Shown: in pieces, positions 40,664 to 48,891 of the stretch
How the letters are laid out: the number at the start of each line of letters is the position of its first letter
Numbering within the stretch: the stretch's first letter is position 1
Origin: Natrinema caseinilyticum
Lineage (GTDB): Archaea > Halobacteriota > Halobacteria > Halobacteriales > Natrialbaceae
Length of the DNA: 64,000 nt
NCBI RefSeq assembly: GCF_024227435.1
Contig: NZ_CP100445.1
Location: 3,221,369 to 3,285,368, forward strand
Direction of reading: 5' to 3'
Notes under the pieces: generated by a model
The model's input: only the letters and a program-made list of their open reading frames with translations
Told to the model about the DNA's origin: nothing
The model's database searches: none
Made by a program: the position numbers and the translations under genes

Positions 40664-40924
40664 ATGAGTCCGACCGTTGCCCCCGGCGACGCACACTCCG
40701 ATATCGCGACCAGACTGGCGATCCGTCTCGTCGCCGTCGGTGCGTTCACCGGGTTCTGTAACTGGATCTTCCTCCAGTGGGCCTCGGTCCTTTCGGTGCC
40801 GTTTATCCTCCTCGTCGACGTGATCGCCGTCTGGTTCGCCGTCCACTACGCCTTCGATGCGTTGAACGACCTTCTCACCGTGAAACTCGCGGCTCTGGAC
40901 GAGCAGGCGCGGACGGGGGACTGA
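40664..40924 (+). CDS. Small two-helix membrane protein
   Basis: An 86-residue protein with two hydrophobic segments (LVAVGAFTGFCNWIFLQW and VPFILLVDVIAVWFAVHYAF) and charged ends. The promoter-like AACTAAACGAATATATG just before the ATG at 40664 suggests a leaderless message. Similar sequences recur in haloarchaea; no function is known. Confidence 0.7.
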   Translation: MSPTVAPGDAHSDIATRLAIRLVAVGAFTGFCNWIFLQWASVLSVPFILLVDVIAVWFAVHYAFDALNDLLTVKLAALDEQARTGD

Positions 40925-41001
40925 GGTATCGGAGCGACCGGTTCCCAGGGTCAGGGGTAGCTCTCCAGAAACGGATCGTCAGAAGAACGGTATGCAGTAT
41001 C

Positions 41002-41604
41002 TTAGACCTGTTCGATGCTGCCGTCTGCCTCTCGCTCGCGGAAGACCTGCCCCTCGAATAGCGTGACGACGACGTCGTCGTTCTGCCAGGCGCCGGGGGC
41101 GAGCTTGGCTTTTCGGCACGTTCGATCGAGATACTCGCGGGCACTCCAGTTGTTCTCGACGGGGACCGTCGGGTACAGCCAGCCACCTTCCCCGCCGCCG
41201 TCGATGGCGACGCCGTGGGTGCCGAGTTCGATGTCGGCCAACGGATCGTCGGTGAGAACGACGTTTTTGACGGTACACACCGAAACCGTGAGATTCGGAA
41301 GCTCCGATGGACTCACCTCGGAACCACAGGAGTCTCCGCTCGCGGCTTCGATGGCCGCGTCGACGATGACGTGGCCGAGTTGGTCGTCGGAACGGTAGCC
41401 GCCCGCACAACCCCGTAGGCTTCCCCGCCCACGGGTCGACTCGAGGCGGACGAACGCGCCGGTTCGCTCGTAGAACGCCTCGCGCATGCTGCCTGGTTGT
41501 TCTCGTTGTCCGTGTTGTACGTAAGATTCGACGGCCTCGCGCGCGAGTTCGACGGCGCGCGCACCGTCTTCGTAGGAGAGGTCGACGCCCTGTCGCTGGG
41601 ACAT
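41002..41604 (-). CDS. AMMECR1-domain (TIGR00296) protein
   Basis: A 200-residue AMMECR1-family protein. The hallmark LRGCAGG is present as SLRGCAGGYRSDDQLGHVIV, with SELPNLTVSVCTVKNVVLTD, GTHGVAIDGGGEGGWLYPTV and WSAREYLDRTCRKAKLAPGA. The family is nearly universal in archaea and eukaryotes with unsettled function; related Memo-AMMECR1 proteins suggest a role in radical or redox chemistry. The ATG at 41604 (MSQRQGVDLSYEDG) is chosen; another at 41616 adds four residues. Confidence 0.9.
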   Translation of the reverse strand: MSQRQGVDLSYEDGARAVELAREAVESYVQHGQREQPGSMREAFYERTGAFVRLESTRGRGSLRGCAGGYRSDDQLGHVIVDAAIEAASGDSCGSEVSPSELPNLTVSVCTVKNVVLTDDPLADIELGTHGVAIDGGGEGGWLYPTVPVENNWSAREYLDRTCRKAKLAPGAWQNDDVVVTLFEGQVFREREADGSIEQV

Positions 41605-41882
41605 ACAAATGTACATGGGAATCGTCGTCCTAAAACGCTTCCATTCGTTCGAGCGTTCGTACGGGGGACGACGGGCGAATTAATTCACGAACGCGACCGT
41701 CGATAACTGGCGGACGGCTCGTCCTCCCTGTCCAGTGCGAACGTTCAGCACGCGGCGTATGCAATCGAAAATTTACATTTCCCGTGCCCGCGGTCCGGAT
41801 TTCATCACGAGCGATCGCGAACCGGGTCCGATCGGCACGCACCATCGATACGACGCCGCGTGAGACGCCGTTAGCAGCTACT

Positions 41883-42773
41883 TCAGTCGGTCGTCCCGAA
41901 GTCGTCGACGACTCGATCGATGCAACCGATCGAACGATCGGGGACGAAGTAATCGCAGTGCTGGGGCACGGACGACGTCACGTCGACGTCGTGGTAGTTG
42001 TCGGGCGTCGATCCGTCGTCCCACCAGCCCCCACAGTCCGCGCCGTCACACCCGAGTCCGTCCTCGACGGTACTGAAGTCGTAAATCGTACAGACGACGG
42101 TATCGTCCTCGGAGCGATAGCTGTAGACTTCGTCCGCGGAGGTCCGAATTCCGGTCGAAAACCGACCGTCCTCACAGACCGAATCGTCCTCGACGGCAGC
42201 CCCGAGCAGCGAAACGGAATCGAGGACGACGTCGCCGTCGAGCTCGGAGAGCGTCTCGAGTATCACTCGAGTTCCCAGCGAGTGGCCGACGACGCGAATC
42301 GTCGTCTCTCCCGTCGATTGAAACACGTCGCGGAGCCAGTAACCGAGCCGAACGCCGGCAGCGTCGGCGTTGCTCTCCGCCTGCCAGAAGTTGAGCGTAT
42401 CCGACGCCCACGACGCGGCGATCACTCGTTCGGCGTAGCCCGCGTCGCGGAGGGCTTGCTCGAGCGCGTACGTTTGGCTGTCGCTGCGCGCTCTTCCGTT
42501 CCAGCCGTGGACGTAGAGACAGAGCTCGTCTTCGTCCAGTCCCAGCGGTTCGGGTCGCTCCTGTGTCAAATCGACCGTCGGGTACGTCTTCGGCGAGTCC
42601 GGCCAGTGAGCGCAGTCTTTGACGTTGCCCGCCGAGACGGAACCGCTCGCGCCCGCGAGTCCGATCGTGGTGCCAGTTGCAGCCGACGCGAGCCTGAGAA
42701 CGCGCCGCCGGGTCGGTCTTTTTGATTGCCTCTCTTCTCTCTCGCTTCCACGTACTTTGTCACCAATCCCCAT
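41883..42773 (-). CDS. Tat-exported alpha/beta hydrolase
   Basis: A 296-residue exported hydrolase. Twin-arginine signal RPTRRRVLRLASAATGTTIG (about residues 19-38) is followed by a mature domain with the nucleophile elbow GHSLGTR and the early strand LCLYVHGWNGRA. A histidine near DNYHDVDV could complete the triad. Several cysteines suggest disulfides. Substrate unknown: esterase or lipase type. The upstream region is AT-rich (ATATTGAGAATATTATGAT) and holds the promoter. Confidence 0.85.
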   Translation of the reverse strand: MGIGDKVRGSEREERQSKRPTRRRVLRLASAATGTTIGLAGASGSVSAGNVKDCAHWPDSPKTYPTVDLTQERPEPLGLDEDELCLYVHGWNGRARSDSQTYALEQALRDAGYAERVIAASWASDTLNFWQAESNADAAGVRLGYWLRDVFQSTGETTIRVVGHSLGTRVILETLSELDGDVVLDSVSLLGAAVEDDSVCEDGRFSTGIRTSADEVYSYRSEDDTVVCTIYDFSTVEDGLGCDGADCGGWWDDGSTPDNYHDVDVTSSVPQHCDYFVPDRSIGCIDRVVDDFGTTD

Positions 42774-42968
42774 ATTGAGAATATTATGATTAATAATGAT
42801 TTAAATAATTTTCGGAATCGATTTTTCACGGCCCGCGCTTCACCACAACTCGCTCGTCGAACGAAATCGGAGAGCGGGAGCGCAAAACCGTCTCGGGGAC
42901 TCGCCCCCGTAACCGAGAGCCGAACGCGACGACCGGGGGACTTATTCTTCGGAGGACCCAATTGGTAT

Positions 42969-43490
42969 TGGGAGAGAGAGCCCGACTGCCGCGATGGTCG
43001 TGCCGGCAACGGCGCGACCACAGGAAACGTTGGGCGACCTACCGGGTCGCCCAGCGCCCGCGAGGAAAGTCCCCCCACCCGTTCGGGCGGGTGACCGGGC
43101 GCAAGTCCGGAGCGGGAGACCGCTGGCTCTGGAACAGAAACGACACGTCTCGGCCCGACCAATGACGCGCGCGAACCCGACCGCGAGGAAGGGGAGCTAA
43201 CCCGCAGAGGGATCGAGCGACCCCGAGTGCGTTGCACGGGGGTCGCCAGGTGGTCGACCGATCACGGTTCGAACCCGTGGATCGCGCACGACACGTGACG
43301 GCGGTACAGCCGCCAGCCGACCTCGTCGTGATCGACCACTCGTGACGGCCGAGGATCGATGGAACGGCGAATCCTCACCGGTGCAAGTCCGCGCCGTGGT
43401 AGCCCGAACGCCCCACGGTTCCGCCGTGGACGGCGCGGATGCTCAGCCGAATGCCGGGCCGAACAGAAGGGGGCTTACTCCTCTCACCCA
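42969..43490 (+). ncRNA. rnpB: RNase P RNA
   Basis: The universal core is clear: CR-I GAGGAAAGTCCCCCC (43062-43076) and CR-V ACAGAAGGGGGCTTA (43463-43477), whose CCCCC and GGGGG form P4. The ends pair as P1 (TGGGAGAGAG at 42969-42978 with CTCTCACCCA at 43481-43490, one mismatch). Other hairpins fit type A archaeal RNA, including TGGTCG...CGACCA with a GCAA loop and TGGGCGACC/GGGTCGCCCA. An AT-rich promoter-like patch is about 25-30 bp upstream. The end points are approximate. The length (about 520 nt) exceeds the roughly 435 nt I recall for Haloferax, mainly through a long helix near 43250-43350. Confidence 0.88.
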
Positions 43491-43619
43491 GATTTGTATC
43501 CGAGAGCGATCGCATCGGTTCGCGCGGACCGTCCGCGTCCGACGGGTCGGTGCTGTTTCGATCGATGCATCCGGTCCGCTCAGCCCGTGCCGATCGGTCC
43601 TCGTCTCGAGCCCGTGGGC

Positions 43620-44927
43620 TCAGTCACCGTTCTCGCCGGGGCACATCTGCGTCTGGTCGTCGCCCTGGTCGTCACCGTTCTCGGAGTCGCGGGACGGCGT
43701 CCGAATCGCTGTCAGGCCGCCGTCGTCGATATAGACGGTCCGATCGGCGACCACGCACCGTTCACCCACGGTGGCGCTCTTCGTTCGCGAAAAGATCCAC
43801 CGTTCGCGTCCGGTGTCGACGTCGAACGCGACGAGCGAGTTCTCGTATCGCCCTCCCTGCAGGCCGAGGCTTACGAGGACCGCGTCGTCGGCGATCACGG
43901 GGTCACCGAAGGCGTGTGAATACTTTCCGACGGTCCACCGTTCGTCGCCGGTCTCGAGGTCGACGGCGACGAGTTCGTAGCGCGTGGCGAACGCCAGCGT
44001 GTCCTCGCTGACCGCGACTTGGCGAACGCCGCCGTGCCAGAGCTCCTCGCGCTCGCCGGTCGTCGAATCGTAGGCGGCGACGACCTCGGATTCCGTTCTG
44101 ACGAACACGGTGCCGTCCGTGGCGACGAGATCGTACAGATAGTAGTAGTCCGTCTCGATCGCCAGTTCGGACGTACCCGTCAGCGGATCGAAGGCCGCGA
44201 TCGTCCCCGCCTCGGCGATCGTGAAGATGCGGCCATCGGCGGAAGCCACACACCGCTGGAGTGCGCGATTGACGTTGCTCTGCTCTCCCGCAGGGCCGCC
44301 GACGGAAACCGAAATCGACTCGCGAGCCCATTCGACCGAGCCACTCTCGCAGTCGATGGCGGTCAGACTGCCCTCGGCCAAGGCATAGACCATCCCGAAC
44401 GCGACCGTGAGGGCTTCGATGGCGGCGTGGTCGGCACCGACGACAGCGGTCTGCCACCGAACGTCCCCGGTAGCGGCATCGAGGGCGGTTACGATGCCGT
44501 CGCCGCCGACGTAGACCGTTTCGTACGCGGCCGTCGGCTGGCCACTGGCCCCGATGTCCTCACTTCGCCACTCGAGGGCGCCGTCCGTCGTGTCGAAGGC
44601 GTGTACCACGCCTTCGACCGACAGGTAGGCTGTTCCGTCCGCGACGACTGGCAGGGCTTCGACGTCGGTCGTCCAGTCGGTCTCGAGGGCGTCGAAATCG
44701 AACCCGGACTCGAACCCGTCCACGGAACCGACGGCGGCCGTGCGTCCGTAATCGCCACGGTTCGTCGACCAGCCCGTGGCCATCTCGGGCGGTTGCGTCC
44801 GTAATTCGTCCGTTCCGGTCCGGCGATCGGTCGTCGCACCCGCCCCGCTCGATACCGAAAACATCCCACCGGCCACAGCGGCCGTTGCACACCCTTTGAG
44901 AAACTGCCGTCTCGCATTTCCACGCAT
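43620..44927 (-). CDS. Tat-exported PQQ-like beta-propeller protein
   Basis: A 435-residue exported protein with a twin-arginine-like leader (RRQFLKGCATAAVAGGMFSV) that may also carry a lipid-type cysteine (KGCATAA). The mature part is a PQQ-like beta-propeller with repeated AxDxxTGxxxW blades: VHAFDTTDGALEW, VTALDAATGDVRWQT, LTAIDCESGSVEWA, LVAVDLETGDERWTV and LVAFDVDTGRERWIF. Such proteins serve as scaffolds or, more rarely, quinoprotein enzymes; no catalytic cysteine pair is seen. The C-terminal tail is acidic. Confidence 0.85.
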   Translation of the reverse strand: MRGNARRQFLKGCATAAVAGGMFSVSSGAGATTDRRTGTDELRTQPPEMATGWSTNRGDYGRTAAVGSVDGFESGFDFDALETDWTTDVEALPVVADGTAYLSVEGVVHAFDTTDGALEWRSEDIGASGQPTAAYETVYVGGDGIVTALDAATGDVRWQTAVVGADHAAIEALTVAFGMVYALAEGSLTAIDCESGSVEWARESISVSVGGPAGEQSNVNRALQRCVASADGRIFTIAEAGTIAAFDPLTGTSELAIETDYYYLYDLVATDGTVFVRTESEVVAAYDSTTGEREELWHGGVRQVAVSEDTLAFATRYELVAVDLETGDERWTVGKYSHAFGDPVIADDAVLVSLGLQGGRYENSLVAFDVDTGRERWIFSRTKSATVGERCVVADRTVYIDDGGLTAIRTPSRDSENGDDQGDDQTQMCPGENGD

Positions 44928-45156
44928 GTCTCTCAGGAGTTATGTGATCCGCATCACTATGGCATAAATAACGAGATTACAGAAACAGAATCAACCCGTT
45001 GCAGTCGTTCTATTTTTGCAACGGGTCGCCGGGCCGCAGAGTGCGACAAGCAACGGTGCAATCGCTCGCCGAATCGCCCTCGCGATCGTGTTGCAAATCG
45101 TTCCGTTTGCGAGTGTGGTCGTCACCACCGATTCGTCGTCGTTGTGACTGTGAAAT

Positions 45157-45180
45157 CGTCCTGACGGGGATTCGAACTCG
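45157..45180 (-). repeat. tRNA-Arg 3'-end fragment (att-like)
   Basis: Begins CGTCCTGACGGGGATTCGAA. It matches the 3' end (T arm and acceptor) of the intact tRNA-Arg at 22 of 24 positions, 213 bp away and in the same orientation. The rest of a tRNA is absent. Confidence 0.65.
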
Positions 45181-45314
45181 CCGAGGGTGGTCCGGGCGTG
45201 CAACGCTTCGCGCCGTTCCTGGCCGCAACTCGTCTGTTCTATTCTCCACGAGTCCGGGTTCCCGAATACGGACGACTCGCTCCGTTCGTCGTGTTGTGCT
45301 CCGAAAACGTCCTG

Positions 45315-45351
45315 ACGTGCCTTACGCTCGCTTCGCTCGCGTAAGACACGT
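45315..45351. repeat. Strong hairpin next to tRNA-Arg
   Basis: ACGTG, c, CTTACGC pairs with GCGTAAG, a, CACGT across an 11-nt loop: a 12-bp stem with one mismatch. It lies between the tRNA fragment and the intact tRNA. The copy of CGTCCTGACG at 45308-45317 overlaps its left edge. Confidence 0.6.
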
Positions 45352-45369
45352 CATCGCAAATGAAGTGAG

Positions 45370-45442
45370 CGTCCTGACGGAGATTTGAACTCCGGTCCCT
45401 GGCTCCGCAAGCCAAGAGGATAGTCCACTACCCTATCAGGAC
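45370..45442 (-). tRNA. tRNA-Arg (anticodon GCG)
   Basis: On the minus strand, acceptor GTCCTGA pairs with TCAGGAC. The anticodon arm TTGGC-TTGCGGA-GCCAG gives GCG, reading CGC arginine codons. T arm CGGAG-TTCAAAT-CTCCG. No intron. The 3' CCA is not encoded, normal for haloarchaea. Confidence 0.93.
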
Positions 45443-45863
45443 TCATCTCATCGTAGCCGCGACGACATTAAAGCCCTTTCGAAAGGGACCGGTCGCCGCC
45501 CGTCGGATCTCGTCGATTGCGGACACGGCTCAGACTCGAGCACGGGGACGGGGACGCCTCGGCGATTCGAGCATCGATCGGACGGCCCGGGGTTCGGATC
45601 GCGAGTAACGAATCGGCCTCCTCGACCCGTCTCGGTCGGGTCTCGGTCGGTTTTCGGACTGGGTTTTTATAGTATGACGCGGCCAGCGGAACCCGTGATC
45701 CACCGCTTGCAGTATCTCGATTCGCCAACCAACCGACCCGGTTCGACGAGACAGCGTTCGGCCGATCCGACCGACACTGCCGCGCCCAGCATCGAACGCG
45801 GACCGCCGCTGGGATGCCGAATGGATAACGCTTATGCGCGGGCTACCCATGCACGAGCATAGA
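45443..45863. other. Intergenic region upstream of the ssDNA-binding gene
   Basis: About 420 bp with no gene. An AT-rich GCTTATGC stretch at about 45830-45838, roughly 27 bp before the chosen start of the next gene, probably is its TATA box. Confidence 0.45.
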
Positions 45864-47339
45864 ATGAGCGACATCGAGGGCGTATACGAGGACCTCGAGG
45901 CCGACGTCTCCCTCGAGGAGTTTCGCGAGGCCGTCGAGGCGAAAGTCGAGCAGATGGGAGGGCTCGCGGACGAGGAGACGGCGGCGATGCTCGTCGCTCA
46001 CGAAATCGGCGAGAGCGAGGTCGGTGGCATCGCCGACATCGAACCCGGAATGGAGGAAGCGAAGTTCGTTGCGAAGGTAACCGCAATCGGCGAGGTGCGC
46101 ACGTTCGAGCGCGACGGCGAGGACGAGGACGGCAAGGTCGTCAACGTCGACGTCGCCGACGAAACCGGGTCCGTCCGGGCTGCGTTCTGGGACGAACACG
46201 CCGACGCAGCCACCGAAGAACTCGAGGAAGGGCAGGTGCTGCGAATCAAGGGCCGACCGAAAGAGGGATTCAGCGGCGTCGAAGTCAGCGTCGACGACGT
46301 CGAACCCGACGACGAGACCGAGATAGACGTCACGGTTTCCGATACGCACACCGTCGAGGACCTCTCGCTCGGCCTCTCGAACGTCAACCTCGTCGGCCTG
46401 CTCCTCGATACGGACAGCGTCCGGACGTTCGACCGTGACGACGGCTCCGAAGGACAGGTCTCGAACCTCGTCCTCGGCGACTCGACCGGCCGCGTCCGCG
46501 TGACGCTCTGGGACGAGCAGGCCGAACTGGCGACCCAGTTCGACGCCGGCACCACCGTCGAGGTGATCGACGGTTACGTCAAGGAGCGCGACGGTTCACT
46601 CGAGCTTCACGTCGGCAATCGCGGCGCCGTCGAAGAAGTCGACGAGGACGTCGAGTACGTTCCCGAGAGTACGCCCATCGAGAATCTCGAGATCGATCAG
46701 ACGGTCGATATCGCAGGGGTCGTCCGCTCGGCCGATCCGAAACGGACGTTCGATCGCGACGACGGCTCCGAAGGACAGGTCAGAAACATTCGCGTTCAGG
46801 ATGCGACCGACGACATTCGCGTGGCTCTCTGGGGAGAGAAGGCCGATATCGATGTCGGCCCGGGCGACGAGGTCGCACTCGGAGACGTCGAAATCCAGGA
46901 CGGCTGGCAAGACGACCTGGAGGCCTCCGCGGGCTGGCAGTCCACGATTACGGTGCTGGAATCCGACTCCGACAGCGCCGCCGCGAGCGAGGATTCGGCC
47001 GACTCGAGCGATGCGAACGCCGGCCTGTCGGCCTTCGCTGGAGACGACGGCGACGGCGGGAACGACGAGACGGGCGCGGCGGACGAGGCCGATTCGGCCG
47101 GCGAGCCGAAGACGGAGGCCGGGGACTCGGGACGCGCGGATTCCGGGAGGGACACCCCGTCGGACGGGGACACGGTCGAGTTCACCGGTGTCGTGGTACA
47201 GGCCGGCAATCCGATCGTTCTCGACGACGGTGAGACGACGATGAGCGTCGCGACCGACGCCAACGTCGGTCTCGGCGAGGAAGTAACCGTCCGAGGGGTC
47301 GTCCGCGACGGCCGTCTCGAGGCAAACGACGTGTTCTGA
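45864..47339 (+). CDS. RPA-type single-stranded DNA-binding protein (multi-OB-fold)
   Basis: A 491-residue replication protein A homologue. After a helical N-terminus (to about residue 55) come three OB folds marked by the repeated pattern FERDGEDEDGKVVNVDVADE, FDRDDGSEGQVSNLVLGDST and FDRDDGSEGQVRNIRVQDAT, each followed by an xVRVxLWDE-type strand. An acidic linker (about 380-440) leads to a short OB-like end (TVEFTGVVVQAGNPIVLDDG). It binds ssDNA in replication and repair. Start ATG 45864 is supported by the TATA-like element; two earlier ATGs add ten residues. Upstream of histone and deacetylase genes on the same strand. Confidence 0.9.
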   Translation: MSDIEGVYEDLEADVSLEEFREAVEAKVEQMGGLADEETAAMLVAHEIGESEVGGIADIEPGMEEAKFVAKVTAIGEVRTFERDGEDEDGKVVNVDVADETGSVRAAFWDEHADAATEELEEGQVLRIKGRPKEGFSGVEVSVDDVEPDDETEIDVTVSDTHTVEDLSLGLSNVNLVGLLLDTDSVRTFDRDDGSEGQVSNLVLGDSTGRVRVTLWDEQAELATQFDAGTTVEVIDGYVKERDGSLELHVGNRGAVEEVDEDVEYVPESTPIENLEIDQTVDIAGVVRSADPKRTFDRDDGSEGQVRNIRVQDATDDIRVALWGEKADIDVGPGDEVALGDVEIQDGWQDDLEASAGWQSTITVLESDSDSAAASEDSADSSDANAGLSAFAGDDGDGGNDETGAADEADSAGEPKTEAGDSGRADSGRDTPSDGDTVEFTGVVVQAGNPIVLDDGETTMSVATDANVGLGEEVTVRGVVRDGRLEANDVF

Positions 47340-47405
47340 CGCTGCGAGCAACCTCATCGGCCGACTAGGAAAAGCGTTAAGGGAGTCAGCTTCGCCTATC
47401 ATGAT

Positions 47406-47837
47406 ATGAACGTCGAACTCCCGTTCGCCCCGGTTGATACGATCATCCGGCGGAACGCGGGCGATCTTCGGGTGAGTGCCGACGCGTCGAAGGAACTCGC
47501 AACGCGGATTCAAGAACACGGGAGCGAACTCGCGATCGACGCCGCCGAGGAAGCGACGGCGGACGGGCGCAAGACCCTGATGGCGGCGGACTTCGGCGTC
47601 GAAACGGTCGTCGAAAAGGCCGACCTCGAGTTGCCGGTCGCACCGGTCGATCGGATCGCCAGACTGGAGATCGACGACCGCTATCGCGTTTCGATGGACG
47701 CCCGCGTCGCCCTCGCCGACATCCTCGAGGATTACGCGGACAACGTCGCGAGAGCGGCGACGATCCTCGCACACCACGCCGATCGGCGGACGATCACCGA
47801 GGCCGACATCGAGACGTACTTCTCGTTGTTCGAGTGA
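47406..47837 (+). CDS. Archaeal histone, double histone-fold
   Basis: A 143-residue protein made of two fused histone folds. Fold one: ELPFAPVDTIIRRNAGDLRV then KELATRIQEHGSELAIDAAE. Fold two: ELPVAPVDRIARLEIDDRYR then VALADILEDYADNVARAATI. Both lack tails. As in other haloarchaea, the fused pair acts as a built-in heterodimer; the surface is acidic. It lies 66 bp downstream of the ssDNA-binding gene and 4 bp upstream of a histone-deacetylase-family gene. Confidence 0.95.
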   Translation: MNVELPFAPVDTIIRRNAGDLRVSADASKELATRIQEHGSELAIDAAEEATADGRKTLMAADFGVETVVEKADLELPVAPVDRIARLEIDDRYRVSMDARVALADILEDYADNVARAATILAHHADRRTITEADIETYFSLFE

Positions 47838-47841
47838 GCAA

Positions 47842-48870
47842 ATGCAGTTCGGTTACAGCGAGACCTGTCTCGCACACGATCCCGGTTCGCGCCACCCGGA
47901 GTCGCCGGACCGGCTACGGGCGATTCGGGAACGGTTGAAGCGCAAACACGGCGTCACCTACGTCGAAGCCGACCCCTGCGAACTCGAGACGATGGCGGCC
48001 GTCCACGATCGGGACTATCTCGAGTCCGTCAGAGAGTTCTGTGATGCCGGCGGCGGGAGCTGGGACCCCGACACCGCTGCCGTCGAGGCGACGTGGGACG
48101 CGGCCCGACAAAGCGCGGGTCTCGCTTGCTGGGCCGCTGAAGCGGCTCTCGAGGGCTCTGCGGGCCGGGAAACGCCGTTTTCGATCGGTCGGCCACCGGG
48201 CCACCACGCGGTGGTCGACGACGCCATGGGGTTTTGCTTCGTCAATAACGTGGCCGTCGCGGCCCAGCACGCGCTCGATCACGATGCGTACGACGTCGAT
48301 CGGGTGGCGATCGTCGACTGGGACGTCCATCACGGCAACGGAACGCAGGACATCTTCTACGACCGGGGCGACGTGTTCTTCGTCTCGCTCCACGAGAAAG
48401 GGCTCTATCCCGGCACCGGCGCCGTCGACGAGACCGGCGAGGGTGAGGGCGAGGGCACGACGATGAACGTCCCGATGCCCGCCGGGACGGACGATGCGGA
48501 ATACGTAACCGCCATCGAAGGTCCGATCAGTGCCGCGCTTTCCGAATTCGATCCCGATCTGCTCTTGATCAGCGCCGGCTTCGACGCCCACCGCCACGAC
48601 CCGATTTCGCGCATCCGGCTCTCGACCGAGGCCTACGGGCTACTGACCGATCGCGTCCGATCGCTCGCCGACGACGCCGACGCCGCGTTGGCGTTCGTTC
48701 TCGAGGGAGGCTACGGACTCGACGTCCTCGCCGAGAGCGTCGCGCTCGTCCACGAGACCTTCGACGGCCGCGAGCCGATCGAACCCGACGACGAACCCGA
48801 CGAATCGGTCGCAACGGCGCTCGAGGACGTCATCGACGCACACGATCTCGACGTCGAACTGGACGGGTAG
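47842..48870 (+). CDS. Histone deacetylase family protein
   Basis: A 342-residue arginase/deacetylase-fold protein. The active-site residues expected in class II deacetylases are visible: the H121-H122 pair (PPGHHAVVDD), zinc ligands D161 and H163 (DWDVHHGNGTQ) and a later aspartate in SAGFDAHRHDP; GGYGLD near the end carries the transition-state region. In haloarchaea these may deacetylate proteins or acetyl-polyamines. It starts 4 bp after the histone stop, so the pair is transcribed together; whether the histone is its substrate is an inference. Confidence 0.93.
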   Translation: MQFGYSETCLAHDPGSRHPESPDRLRAIRERLKRKHGVTYVEADPCELETMAAVHDRDYLESVREFCDAGGGSWDPDTAAVEATWDAARQSAGLACWAAEAALEGSAGRETPFSIGRPPGHHAVVDDAMGFCFVNNVAVAAQHALDHDAYDVDRVAIVDWDVHHGNGTQDIFYDRGDVFFVSLHEKGLYPGTGAVDETGEGEGEGTTMNVPMPAGTDDAEYVTAIEGPISAALSEFDPDLLLISAGFDAHRHDPISRIRLSTEAYGLLTDRVRSLADDADAALAFVLEGGYGLDVLAESVALVHETFDGREPIEPDDEPDESVATALEDVIDAHDLDVELDG

Positions 48871-48891
48871 AGCCGATCGACGCCGCCGTGC

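Noticed and set aside
45157-45180. Possible second tRNA gene
   Set aside because: Only the 3' strand of the T arm and acceptor is present; no anticodon or D arm can be folded from the flanking DNA.
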